Source of the DNA: Bacillus gaemokensis
GTDB lineage: Bacteria > Bacillota > Bacilli > Bacillales > Bacillaceae_G
DNA length: 64,000 nt
Direction: 5' to 3'
Assembly (NCBI RefSeq): GCF_001590835.1
Contig: NZ_LTAQ01000001.1
Coordinates: forward strand, 1 to 64,000
In this document: positions 8,393 through 17,018 of the stretch, piece by piece
Layout: each line of letters begins with the position of its first letter
How positions within the stretch are numbered: the first letter of the stretch is position 1
Notes under the pieces: model-generated
The model's input: only the letters and a program-made list of their open reading frames with translations
Told to the model about the DNA's origin: nothing
Databases searched by the model: none
Position numbers and translations under genes: made by a program

Positions 8393-9214
8393 TTAGGATA
8401 ACTTGCTTACAAATCTCAGTGCCTTACTTAAAGCTGTTGGTACTACAGATGCATGATTCTCTCCCTCAGCCTCATAAAATTCAAATCGGAATTTATTATG
8501 TTGCAAATTAAGTAAACGCTCTGATAATGCGTTTGTATCTAGAACCATATGTTCTCGTTCTAGTGATCCCACTGTAAGAAAAACTCCGATCTCAGTATTA
8601 GCTTTACCGAACTCATTTATAAAACCTACTTCTTTTTCAAGAACAGACTGGTTATTCCACCAAATAGATGGACTGCTTATAAAATAATTTTGAAAGGCAT
8701 TTATATTTGTAAACAATACATGTAAGGCAAACAGTCCACCAAGTGAATGTCCAAATATTGTTTGTCTTTCTTTGTCAACCTTAAAATTCTTTTCAATTTG
8801 TGGCTTCAATTCGTCTTGAATAAATGTTAAAAATTCATTCGCTCCTCCTGACTTAGGCCACGGTTTCCCATTAGGTGTTGGTGGTGCATCCACTGAAGGT
8901 GAAGTAGGAGTAAAATCGTAACATCTTTCAGAAGCTGCAAAGGCCCCTTCTATTGGATAACCAATTCCAACAATAATAGATGGTGCAACTCCTGTTTTTT
9001 CTGCTCTTACTGATTGAATCTTAATAGCCTCTTGAAACGTTTGAAAAAATGCATTTCCATCTAATACATATATAACGGGATATCCAGAGCTTGGAGCGGG
9101 TTGCTTTGGCTTCGAAATATAAATTTGATATTCACGATTCCCTGTTTTTGAATACATCTTCCATTGCTCTGCACCAGATATGGTGATATCTTGTTTTTCA
9201 ATACTACTATTCAT
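8393..9214 (-). CDS. besA: Siderophore esterase, BesA/Fes-like (bacillibactin trilactone hydrolase)
   Basis: 273 residues, alpha/beta hydrolase of the esterase-D/IroE type. The nucleophile elbow is GHSLGG; the catalytic His is probably in EGENHASVVP near the C-terminus. The family cuts the trilactone ring of imported Fe-bacillibactin or enterobactin so that iron can be released in the cytosol. It is the last gene of the feu operon, 19 bp after the ATPase gene, as B. subtilis besA follows feuABC. No signal peptide, consistent with cytosolic action. Confidence 0.88.
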   Translation of the reverse strand: MNSSIEKQDITISGAEQWKMYSKTGNREYQIYISKPKQPAPSSGYPVIYVLDGNAFFQTFQEAIKIQSVRAEKTGVAPSIIVGIGYPIEGAFAASERCYDFTPTSPSVDAPPTPNGKPWPKSGGANEFLTFIQDELKPQIEKNFKVDKERQTIFGHSLGGLFALHVLFTNINAFQNYFISSPSIWWNNQSVLEKEVGFINEFGKANTEIGVFLTVGSLEREHMVLDTNALSERLLNLQHNKFRFEFYEAEGENHASVVPTALSKALRFVSKLS

Positions 9215-9233
9215 CTAATCCCCTCTTATCTTT

Positions 9234-10052
9234 TTAACTAGTTACATATATTTCAGTTTTTTCTTCTTGGAATACACTATCATAACCAAAACATACAGGG
9301 GCTCCATTATATGGATCTATCATAACTCGTGCATCAATATGAAATACACTTTTTAATACTTCATTTGTAATAATCTCTACCGGTCTTCCAGTTGTAACGA
9401 TTTCCCCTTCTTTCATTGCGATAATCTCATCTGAGAATCGTGCCGCATGATTAATATCATGTAAAACCATAACAACCGTACAGTTATGATCTCTGTTTAA
9501 TCGTTCAACAATTTGCAGTACTTCTAATTGATGGGACATATCAAGATATGTAGTTGGCTCATCTAATAATAAAACTTCCGTTTCTTGTGCTAAAGCCATA
9601 GCTAACCATACTTTCTGTCTTTGTCCACCTGATAAATTTGCAATTTGTCGTTTGCGAAAAGCAGAGGTTTTTGTAATATCCATCGCCCATTCAATGATTT
9701 CTTTATCTTTAGATGATATTTTATTTACATTATTACGGTGTGGATATCGCCCGTAAGAAATTAATTCTTCTACCTTCAGTTCCCCTGGAGCAATTGGATT
9801 TTGCGGAAGTAGAGCTAGCTGCTTTGCGATTTGTTTTGTAGAAATCGTATTTAAATCTTGTCCTTGCAAATACACTTTTCCACTTTTTTGCTTTAAAATC
9901 CGTCCCATTGTTTTTAATAATGTAGATTTCCCGCATCCATTCGGTCCAATAATCGTCGTTACTTTACCTTCTTGTATCTCTACATTCAAATCACGAAATA
10001 CCGTGAATTTTTCGTAGCTTGTTTCTAAATCCTTTGCACTTAGAACACTCAC
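9234..10052 (-). CDS. Iron-siderophore ABC transporter ATPase (FecE/YusV-like)
   Basis: 272 residues, a standard single ATPase. Walker A GPNGCGKST near residue 37, Q-loop LLPQNP, signature LSGGQRQKVWLAMALAQ, Walker B VLLLDEPTTYLD, and the switch His in VLHDINHA. It powers uptake through FeuBC. In B. subtilis the Feu system borrows the ATPase YusV encoded elsewhere; here the ATPase gene sits between feuC and besA, so the system is self-contained. Confidence 0.92.
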   Translation of the reverse strand: MSVLSAKDLETSYEKFTVFRDLNVEIQEGKVTTIIGPNGCGKSTLLKTMGRILKQKSGKVYLQGQDLNTISTKQIAKQLALLPQNPIAPGELKVEELISYGRYPHRNNVNKISSKDKEIIEWAMDITKTSAFRKRQIANLSGGQRQKVWLAMALAQETEVLLLDEPTTYLDMSHQLEVLQIVERLNRDHNCTVVMVLHDINHAARFSDEIIAMKEGEIVTTGRPVEIITNEVLKSVFHIDARVMIDPYNGAPVCFGYDSVFQEEKTEIYVTS

Positions 10053-10067
10053 TTCCTATCACTCCTT

Positions 10068-11090
10068 TTACGCCTTTGCTTTGTATAGCAAATATAAGAA
10101 ATATGGTACACCAATAATTGAAATTACAATTCCAACTGGCAACTCCGCAGGTGTAAAAATTGTTTTCGCTATAAAATCCGAAGCAATCACAAGTAGCATT
10201 CCAATTGCTCCGCATACAGGAATTACATGCTTATGCTGAATACCGACTAGACGTTTCGCAATATGCGGCGCCATTAGACCAATAAATCCAATGCTTCCTG
10301 AAACTGAAACACAAGCACTCACTAATCCAATACTACTTAATAATAAAATAGACTTTTCTCTTTCTACCGAAACTCCTAAACTTGTGATACTCGTCTCTTC
10401 CAATTGAAATAAGTCAAGCAAATACGCTTTTCTTTTGATAATTGGAATTAAGATAATGAGCCACGGCAACATAGCAATAATATATTTCCAGTTTGCATTA
10501 TATATACTTCCCGAAACCCAAACAGCGGCCATTTCAAAGTCAGTTGCTTTTATTTTCAATGATACATACATAGAAAGCGCTCCAAAGCCTGAACCTATCG
10601 CAATCCCTGTTAGCAAAAGACGTTGCGAATCTAATTTTCCATTTCGCCAAGAAAACATATAAATTAATATAGCAGCACCTAGACCGCCGACTAATCCAAA
10701 CAATGGCATCATCATGATTGAAATCCAATCTGTGCTTTTTATTTGTTCTTGGAAGAAAAACATAAAGATAACAATTGCAGTTCCTGCTCCTGCATTAACT
10801 CCTAAAATACCTGGGTCTGCTAAACCATTTCGTGTAACTCCTTGAAGAACAGCACCTGCAATTCCAAGACCTAATCCTACTAATCCTGCAATTACTATTC
10901 TAGGAAGCCTAAAATCAAATATAACTAAATCATGCTCAGGTACAGGATCAATTCGAAATATCGTTCTGAATACATCTGTAATCGTAATATCAAACGTACC
11001 ATTCGTTAAACTAATATAAATTGTACTCAAAATTAAAAATATGATAATGCTCATTGTCATTACATAACGCTGCAGTGAGCCTCTAAGCAT
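10068..11090 (-). CDS. feuC: Iron-siderophore ABC transporter permease FeuC
   Basis: 340 residues of the FecCD family with about 10 membrane segments. Typical motifs are FRLPRIVIAGLVGLGLGIAG, GLADPGILGVNAGAG and, near the C-terminus, FIGLMAPHIAKRLVG (the ATPase-coupling region). It forms a heterodimer with FeuB in the cytoplasmic membrane. It overlaps the end of feuB by 8 bp, suggesting translational coupling. Confidence 0.92.
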   Translation of the reverse strand: MLRGSLQRYVMTMSIIIFLILSTIYISLTNGTFDITITDVFRTIFRIDPVPEHDLVIFDFRLPRIVIAGLVGLGLGIAGAVLQGVTRNGLADPGILGVNAGAGTAIVIFMFFFQEQIKSTDWISIMMMPLFGLVGGLGAAILIYMFSWRNGKLDSQRLLLTGIAIGSGFGALSMYVSLKIKATDFEMAAVWVSGSIYNANWKYIIAMLPWLIILIPIIKRKAYLLDLFQLEETSITSLGVSVEREKSILLLSSIGLVSACVSVSGSIGFIGLMAPHIAKRLVGIQHKHVIPVCGAIGMLLVIASDFIAKTIFTPAELPVGIVISIIGVPYFLYLLYKAKA

Positions 11091-12090
11091 GCTTCTCTCC
11101 TCCTCTTGTTCTAATTAAGTAAAGGAAGAAAGGAATTCCAATTAATGACGTAACGACCCCTATTGGTGTTTCAAATGGATAATTTACAAATCTACTTAGT
11201 ACATCACACAAAGCTAGAAAAACTCCGCCAATTACACCAGCACACGGTACAATCCATTTATAATCTACCCCAATTAAAAAACGAGTAATATGAGGAATAA
11301 TTAGTCCGACAAAACCAATTTTTCCAACTAATGCAACCGCGGTACCTGTTAAAAATACAACAGCTATAATTGCAGTAGCTTTTACAAGCTTTGTGCGTTG
11401 TCCTAAATTAATAGAAACCTCTTCTCCTAACGAAAGAATCGTAATAGATTTTGAGATAAGCAGCGCCAGAATAACACCCACTAAACCAAAAGGAATGGCT
11501 AACTTCAGTATATTCGGATCCACTTGATGTAATTTCGCGTTATACCAAAAACTAATATTTTGAGAAACTTGAAAATAGGAAGCCATTGCAGCAGAAATAC
11601 TGCTTAAAAATGTACCTATAACAGTTCCTATAATCGCCAGCCGAACTGGTGACAATCCATTTCGCAGCAATGAACCAAAACCAAACACAATTCCGGCCCC
11701 TAATGCTGAGCCAAGCATAGAACATAAAATCATACCTACTGAAGACATTCCTGGCAGAAATATCATACAAATTGTAATTACAAATGCTGAGCCATCTGTC
11801 ACACCCATAATAGAAGGGGATGCAAGATAGTTTCTTGTCATCCCCTGCATAAGTGCTCCTGATATGGCTAGAAATGCTCCTACTAATAGAGCCCCAACTA
11901 CCCTTGGTAAACGAGAAGTAATAATAATATTATGATTTACATTCCCTGAATCGAAATGGAACAGTGCATTCCAAGCTGTTTCAAAATCAATGTTTTTTGC
12001 CCCATATAAAATAGATAGCATAATCGTAAGTAAAATAAATATGGGTGCTAAACATAAAATTATCATTGGTACTGAATTTATTTTCCGCAT
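11083..12090 (-). CDS. feuB: Iron-siderophore ABC transporter permease FeuB
   Basis: 335 residues from the ATG chosen at 12090; a TTG at 12099 is only 2 bp from AAGGTG, too close for that RBS. FecCD family, with SRLPRVVGALLVGAFLAISG, YLASPSIMGVTDGSA and FVGLIIPHITRFLIG marking the same landmarks as FeuC. About 10 membrane segments. Second gene of the operon, starting 27 bp after feuA. Confidence 0.91.
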   Translation of the reverse strand: MRKINSVPMIILCLAPIFILLTIMLSILYGAKNIDFETAWNALFHFDSGNVNHNIIITSRLPRVVGALLVGAFLAISGALMQGMTRNYLASPSIMGVTDGSAFVITICMIFLPGMSSVGMILCSMLGSALGAGIVFGFGSLLRNGLSPVRLAIIGTVIGTFLSSISAAMASYFQVSQNISFWYNAKLHQVDPNILKLAIPFGLVGVILALLISKSITILSLGEEVSINLGQRTKLVKATAIIAVVFLTGTAVALVGKIGFVGLIIPHITRFLIGVDYKWIVPCAGVIGGVFLALCDVLSRFVNYPFETPIGVVTSLIGIPFFLYLIRTRGGEKHA

Positions 12091-12117
12091 ATCATTCAAC
12101 GCACCTTACATATTTAA

Positions 12118-13086
12118 TTATTTAGATAAGTTTTTCACTGCTTCTTTTAAGAAAGCTGTTTTACTCCAAGCAGTACCACCTTGTGCCATTGGATCAACCG
12201 AATTTACAAATACTTTTTTGTCTTTTACAGCTGTAATACTTTGCCAAATCGGATTACTCTCTAATTCTTCTAATGCTTTTGGCTTATCTTTATTTTCGCT
12301 TTCTTCAAATTGCAGGAAGATATAGTCTGGATTGATTTCAGCGAATTTTTCTAAAGAGATCGCTTCTTGTGCTTTTACAGATTTAATTTGTTCTGGAACA
12401 GTTAATCCTAAATCTTTATAAATAACAGGGTTGAAATATACACCTTCTGGATAAAGGTTTAAGCTACCAGCTCTTAGTCTTACTACAAGAACCTTTTTAT
12501 CTTTTAATTTATCTGCAATTTTTTCTTTTGCTTTTGCAGCATCCGCCTTATAATCCTTAATAATTTTTTCTGCTTTATCTTTTTTACCAGATAATTCTCC
12601 CATTAGCTTTAAATTATCTTCCCAATTTGTTGAAATATGTGACACTGGGAAAGTTGGAGCTACCTTCGTAAATTTTTCGCCGGTTTCTGGTGGGAATTTC
12701 GAACTAGATGTAATTACATCTGGTTTTAATTGAAGTAATGTTTCAAAATTCGGTTGCATTTTCTCACCAATAGATTTCGCACCTTCTAAATCTTTCGCAA
12801 TGTACGCTGGTAATTTTCCACCTACAGTAATTGCTCCCACTGGTTTAATACCAAGTACCGCTGCATCTTCCATTGACTCTAAACTAGCAGTTACAATTTT
12901 TGATACTTTTGCAGGAACTGTATATTCTTTACCTAAGTATGTAATCTTTTGTTTCTCATCTTTTTTCGTTTCAGTTGCTTTCGATTCTTGTTTTTGTTCT
13001 CCTGAACTTTTATCTGCACTGTTACATGCTGCAAGACCTACGCTTAATACTGTAACCATCCCTAGTGTAAATAACTTCTTATTCAT
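12118..13086 (-). CDS. feuA: Ferric-siderophore binding lipoprotein FeuA
   Basis: 322 residues. A type II signal peptide ends in the lipobox LAAC with Cys21 as the lipid anchor, followed by a Lys/Glu-rich linker. It matches remembered B. subtilis FeuA closely through the mature region, for example ESMEDA, PDVITSSSKFP, PVSHIS and SVDPMAQGGTAWSK. FeuA binds Fe-bacillibactin and Fe-enterobactin outside the membrane and hands it to FeuBC. First gene of the operon, behind a Fur-box promoter and a leader of about 165 nt. RBS GGAGAGGAG. Confidence 0.93.
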   Translation of the reverse strand: MNKKLFTLGMVTVLSVGLAACNSADKSSGEQKQESKATETKKDEKQKITYLGKEYTVPAKVSKIVTASLESMEDAAVLGIKPVGAITVGGKLPAYIAKDLEGAKSIGEKMQPNFETLLQLKPDVITSSSKFPPETGEKFTKVAPTFPVSHISTNWEDNLKLMGELSGKKDKAEKIIKDYKADAAKAKEKIADKLKDKKVLVVRLRAGSLNLYPEGVYFNPVIYKDLGLTVPEQIKSVKAQEAISLEKFAEINPDYIFLQFEESENKDKPKALEELESNPIWQSITAVKDKKVFVNSVDPMAQGGTAWSKTAFLKEAVKNLSK

Positions 13087-13239
13087 ATCTATAAATTCTC
13101 CTCTCCAATTTACAATCTTTAAATATAGTAGTTTATTGAACTAAACTTTTTATGTATCCCCTTACAATACATTTATTTGAAATTAAAGCCCATTCACTTC
13201 ACTTCCCCTAATACCCAATTATCTGCTACTCTCATTTGG

Positions 13240-13254
13240 TGATAATGATTATCG
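13240..13254 (-). promoter_or_regulatory. Fur box of the feu operon
   Basis: TGATAATGATTATCG is a near-perfect 7-1-7 inverted repeat (consensus TGATAATnATTATCA). It starts 6 bp downstream of the -10, so bound Fe-Fur would block initiation. This places the operon under iron control. Confidence 0.9.
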
Positions 13255-13260
13255 TTACTA

Positions 13261-13289
13261 ATTATATCTTTACAATTGAATTATTTCAA
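13261..13289 (-). promoter_or_regulatory. Sigma-A promoter of the feu operon
   Basis: On the minus strand: TTGAAA (13289-13284), a 17-bp spacer and a perfect TATAAT (13266-13261), immediately upstream of the Fur box. Confidence 0.88.
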
Positions 13290-13489
13290 GAATGATTTGA
13301 AAAATTTTAACAAAACAAATACAAAAATTTTATATGCTATTCAACCGGACAATGATCTAATCCCATTACTTCACTATTAATTTTCGCATCAACAATTTGA
13401 TTTTTTCATCTTTGTAATCTTGCTCTTACATTCATAAATGCGTACATACGTACTTCGTTCAGGGTATACTAATTTCGGAGGTGATACTT

Positions 13490-14086
13490 ATGCAAAATGA
13501 GAGTTTCCAATTAGAAACAAGTGTAAATCATTTCACTGACGAACGTTGGCAAGCAATTGTACACAACGATTCTTCTTATGATGACAAGTTTTTTTACGCT
13601 GTAAAAACAACCGGTATTTTTTGCCGGCCATCATGTAAATCTAGAACACCTAACAAAAATAATGTACGCATTTTTCTCAATGCGCAGCAAGCATTATCAG
13701 AAAAATTCCGTCCATGTAAACGTTGTAAACCAAATGGGCTAAAGTTACCTGATGTAGATTGGGTAACACAAATTACAGAGTATATTGATAACAATTATAG
13801 TGAACCATTAACTCTCGAAACACTTGCAAATATGTGTCACGGCAGTCCTTATCATTTACAGCGTACTTTCAAGCGGATTAAGGAACTCACCCCAATGGAA
13901 TATATTCAACAAGTAAGAGTTTCTAAAGCTACGGAATATCTTACAAATACAAAACAAACAATTATGGAAATCGGAATTATTGTAGGTATACCAAATACTG
14001 CACATTTTGCAACTGTATTTAAAAAGAAAACAGGATATACACCTACAGAATATCGAAAAATAAATCATACAAATGAGGTACGATAA
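13490..14086 (+). CDS. adaA: AdaA: methylphosphotriester acceptor and AraC-type activator of alkylation repair
   Basis: 198 residues from the ATG at 13490, 4 bp past GGAGGTGAT; the GTG at 13481 overlaps that RBS. N-terminal Ada zinc domain with Cys45, Cys49, Cys76 and Cys79 (FCRPSC ... PCKRC). Cys45 matches the Ada residue that takes the methyl group from phosphotriesters. The C-terminal half is an AraC helix-turn-helix pair (ITEYIDNNYSEPLTLETLAN, HFATVFKKKTGYTPTEYR). Methylated AdaA should switch on this operon. adaB follows one base after the stop. Confidence 0.93.
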   Translation: MQNESFQLETSVNHFTDERWQAIVHNDSSYDDKFFYAVKTTGIFCRPSCKSRTPNKNNVRIFLNAQQALSEKFRPCKRCKPNGLKLPDVDWVTQITEYIDNNYSEPLTLETLANMCHGSPYHLQRTFKRIKELTPMEYIQQVRVSKATEYLTNTKQTIMEIGIIVGIPNTAHFATVFKKKTGYTPTEYRKINHTNEVR

Positions 14087-14087
14087 A

Positions 14088-14630
14088 ATGGAATCTACAA
14101 CAAACCAAATTATATATTGGACGTTACTTGTTTATAAAAAATGGCACATGCATCTCGCTGCAACGCCACAAGGACTATGCTTCATAGGATCTCAACAGCA
14201 AGATTTTGACGAGTTAACAACTTGGGCTAAAAAACGTTTTCCAAAACACACTTTAGTCCAAGATAACTTACAGCTACAACCATATATTCAAGAACTAATA
14301 GAATATCTAGAAAAACAACGTGAGGTATTTACATGTCCTATTGATATTCAAGGAACTCCTTTTCAATTAACTGTTTGGAATGCATTACGTGAAATTCCTT
14401 ATGGAAAAACCTATTCCTACTCAGATATTGCACAGCACATTCAAAAACCCAAATCAGTACGTGCTGTCGGTACTGCAATTGGTGCTAACCCTCTTTTGAT
14501 TACGATTCCTTGCCATCGTGTAATTGGAAAGAACGGAAGATTAACTGGATTTAGAGGCGGTTTAGAGATGAAAGAAAAGTTGTTAGCACTAGAAAAGAGT
14601 ACTAGAGATACTGTAGGAGGCTGCGGATGA
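14088..14630 (+). CDS. adaB: AdaB: O6-methylguanine-DNA methyltransferase
   Basis: 180 residues from the ATG at 14088, with GAGGT 8 bp upstream inside the end of adaA. The suicide active site PCHRV is near residue 145, preceded by RAVGTAIGANPLLI and followed by GRLTGFRGGLEMKEKLLALE, all standard for the Ogt/AGT fold. It moves the O6-methyl group of guanine onto its own Cys. Middle gene of adaA-adaB-alkA; its stop overlaps the alkA start (ATGA). Confidence 0.94.
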   Translation: MESTTNQIIYWTLLVYKKWHMHLAATPQGLCFIGSQQQDFDELTTWAKKRFPKHTLVQDNLQLQPYIQELIEYLEKQREVFTCPIDIQGTPFQLTVWNALREIPYGKTYSYSDIAQHIQKPKSVRAVGTAIGANPLLITIPCHRVIGKNGRLTGFRGGLEMKEKLLALEKSTRDTVGGCG

Positions 14631-15733
14631 AAAACACTTCGATTCCTTATGAATGGGATGCTCCATATTTTATAGGGAAAAAGACAATGAAGATCTACTG
14701 TTTCCCTTGGTGTGAACAAAAACCTCTTATAGGAGACTGTCTAACATTTACATCTAGAAAAGAAGTTGAACAAACTGATTACCAGCCTTGTAGAAAATGT
14801 TGTCCTAGTCTTCCATATGGAACATGGAAAGATTACGGTGAAAACATAACACTAATTGTTCCGAAAGAATTTAGCTTTAAACAGAATTTACACTATCTTT
14901 TACGTTCCAAAAATGAATGTATGTTCCATATTGAAAATAACAAAATTTATAGGATCATTCCGATTGAGGGAGAAAATCCTTTAATTGAGGTAAGCATGGA
15001 TGACGAAGAAAATATCCATATACGCTTTTTAGGGAATAGAGTCCCAACACAAAAATGGGTTCGTGCTACAGTCGCAAAATATGTAAGAGAATGGTTTGAT
15101 TTAGATACAGATTTAGTTCCGTTTTACAATTTAGCAAAAGACGATGTACTTCTGTCTAAACCAATCAACGAATATTACGGACTCCGTAATATGGGAATTC
15201 CCGACTTATTCGAGGCGCTATGTTGGGGGGTTCTTGGTCAACAAATTAATCTCACATTTGCATATACGTTAAAAAGGCGTTTTGTTGAATCCTTCGGTAA
15301 CTATATAGAATGGAATGGGCGAAAATATTGGTTATTCCCATCGCCAGAGGTCATTGCAGATTTAACGATCGAGGATCTAACAGAATTAAAAATGACTACA
15401 AGGAAATGCGAATACCTACTTGGTATTGCAAAGCTCATTACACAAGGTAAACTAACTAAAGAGTCTTTAACAAAGGCCGAAGACCTGAAAACGGCAGAGA
15501 AAATATTAATAGATATACGCGGCATTGGACCATGGACAGCAAATTATGTTTTAATGCGGTGTCTAAGATTCCCTTCTGCCTTTCCAATTGATGATGTGGG
15601 CCTACATAATGTGATTAAACTGCTAACAGGGGCCGAAAACAAACCAACAAAAAAAGAAATTAGAGAGTATGCTTCATCATGGGCAAATTGGGAATCCTAT
15701 GCGACATTTTATTTATGGCGAGTTCTGTATTAA
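14627..15733 (+). CDS. alkA: AlkA-type DNA-3-methyladenine glycosylase with an N-terminal Ada-like zinc module
   Basis: 368 residues, longer than a typical AlkA (about 280-310). The C-terminal ~200 residues are HhH-GPD: hairpin IDIRGIGPWTANYVLMRCLR and the catalytic Asp in FPIDDVGL. This cuts alkylated bases from DNA. The first 60 residues repeat the Ada zinc-domain pattern: Cys25, Cys29, Cys55, Cys58 (YCFPWC ... PCRKC), against 45, 49, 76, 79 in AdaA, with a similar lead-in. Residues 70-170 resemble the AlkA N-terminal beta domain. RBS AGGAGG. Whether the Cys module still accepts methyl groups or only binds zinc is unknown. Confidence 0.88.
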   Translation: MKNTSIPYEWDAPYFIGKKTMKIYCFPWCEQKPLIGDCLTFTSRKEVEQTDYQPCRKCCPSLPYGTWKDYGENITLIVPKEFSFKQNLHYLLRSKNECMFHIENNKIYRIIPIEGENPLIEVSMDDEENIHIRFLGNRVPTQKWVRATVAKYVREWFDLDTDLVPFYNLAKDDVLLSKPINEYYGLRNMGIPDLFEALCWGVLGQQINLTFAYTLKRRFVESFGNYIEWNGRKYWLFPSPEVIADLTIEDLTELKMTTRKCEYLLGIAKLITQGKLTKESLTKAEDLKTAEKILIDIRGIGPWTANYVLMRCLRFPSAFPIDDVGLHNVIKLLTGAENKPTKKEIREYASSWANWESYATFYLWRVLY

Positions 15734-15746
15734 CTTCTTTCAACAC

Positions 15747-15794
15747 AATAATAGAGAGATTTCATTTTAATAAGTGAAACCTCTCTATTATTCA
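15747..15794 (+). terminator. Intrinsic terminator of the ada operon
   Basis: Long stem AATAATAGAGAG...TTTCA pairing with TGAAA...CTCTCTATTATT, one bulge, short T-run. It lies between convergent genes and could work both ways. Confidence 0.75.
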
Positions 15795-15821
15795 TTACCT
15801 ATGCTATAAAGTGAAACTTAA

Positions 15822-16880
15822 TCAATCATGTAAAAACTTCACACAGACTGGGCCTGGCACAATCACATCCGACTGTAAAAGTATTAATTGTCCTGTAAAC
15901 TCATTTCTTGAAAATAAAACAAGGTTACTAGATTTTTCATTGGAAACAACAATAAATTTCTCGGTAGGATCTAATGCAAAATCTCGTGGCCAATCCCCTT
16001 CTGTCGGTACAGCTTCAATAAGAATAAGCTCTCCTGAATCTTGATTCACACGAAAAACAGCAATACTATTATGTCCCCTGTTTGCCGCATACAGAAAACG
16101 ACCATCAGAAGAAATATGAATGGCACTTCCATAATTATTCCCCTCATACTCTTTTGGTAAAGTCGAAACATACTGTAATTCTTTAAAACTACCATCTTCT
16201 ACGTCATATGTTAACACAATGACTTCAGAACTAAGCTCCGTCATTACATAAGTAAATTTTCCATTTGGATGAAATACAAGGTTTCTTGGTCCACTTTCAG
16301 GATTGACAGATAAGCTATGGACCTCTGTTAGTTTCCCACTATTTTCTCTATATGTAATCAATTTATCAATTCCTAAATCAATTGCTATCACATATTTTTG
16401 ATCAGGTGTAAACCCTGCGTAATGGGTATGCGGCTTTTCTTGTCTTTCTTTATTTGGACCTGAACCACTATGCTGAACAATCGATACCGCTGAATTTATA
16501 CTTCCCACTTCATGATTTACCACATAAGATTCAACAGTTCCTTTATGATAATTAGCAGCAACTACTGTACCATTCTCTTGATTGATATTCAGGTGACAAG
16601 GCGACGCACCTTCTAAAAGTTGCATATTTATCACGTCAAGATTTTTTGTTTCACTGTGAATTGAAAACGCAGCAATCCCCCCTGATTGATCTGTTTTTGC
16701 AACAGAATATAGGTACTGATTATCATAACTAATAGCTAGATAAGTAGGGCTTCCAACATTAGCTACTCCCTTTATATCTTTTATGATTGCTGATTTTGCA
16801 TCCAGTACAAATCTATAGATACCCTCACTTGTCCCCTTTGTATAAGTGCCTATATATCCAAGAAACTCATTCTTATTCAT
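15822..16880 (-). CDS. pgl: 6-phosphogluconolactonase, YkgB-type seven-bladed propeller
   Basis: 352 residues from the ATG at 16880, which has GAGGGAAGGGG before it; an upstream frame to 16937 lacks an RBS. Lactonase family (YkgB/Pgl of E. coli). The N-terminus EFLGYIGTYTKGTSEGIYRF is the first blade; later blades show PCHLNIN, GSGPNKERQEKPHTHYAG, GPRNLVFHPNGKFTYVM and WPRDFALDPTEKFIVVSNE. It hydrolyses 6-phosphogluconolactone in the oxidative pentose phosphate pathway, cytosolic. Other lactone substrates cannot be excluded for this fold. Confidence 0.85.
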   Translation of the reverse strand: MNKNEFLGYIGTYTKGTSEGIYRFVLDAKSAIIKDIKGVANVGSPTYLAISYDNQYLYSVAKTDQSGGIAAFSIHSETKNLDVINMQLLEGASPCHLNINQENGTVVAANYHKGTVESYVVNHEVGSINSAVSIVQHSGSGPNKERQEKPHTHYAGFTPDQKYVIAIDLGIDKLITYRENSGKLTEVHSLSVNPESGPRNLVFHPNGKFTYVMTELSSEVIVLTYDVEDGSFKELQYVSTLPKEYEGNNYGSAIHISSDGRFLYAANRGHNSIAVFRVNQDSGELILIEAVPTEGDWPRDFALDPTEKFIVVSNEKSSNLVLFSRNEFTGQLILLQSDVIVPGPVCVKFLHD

Positions 16881-16975
16881 AAAATGACCCCTTCCCTCAA
16901 ATACTTTATGTATTTCGCTTATAAACAAGCATATCACCGATACACTAAATATTTACAATTCAAAACCAACAAACA

Positions 16976-17015
16976 TAAAAACTCCGGGTAGGAATATATC
17001 ACTACCCGGAGTTCA
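16976..17015 (-). terminator. Intrinsic terminator of pepT
   Basis: ACTCCGGGTAG / CTACCCGGAGT, an 11-bp perfect GC-containing stem with a 10-nt loop and a short T-run on the minus strand. Confidence 0.92.
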
Positions 17016-17018
17016 TTT

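Larger units (their letters stand above)
13087..13489. other. feuA-adaA divergent region, 403 bp
   Basis: Holds the feu promoter and Fur box (13240-13289) and an unusually long feuA leader. Close to adaA there is a repeated CGTAC motif (GCGTACATACGTAC near 13440-13453), a candidate for autoregulation by methylated AdaA but unproven. No coding region seen. Confidence 0.6.
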
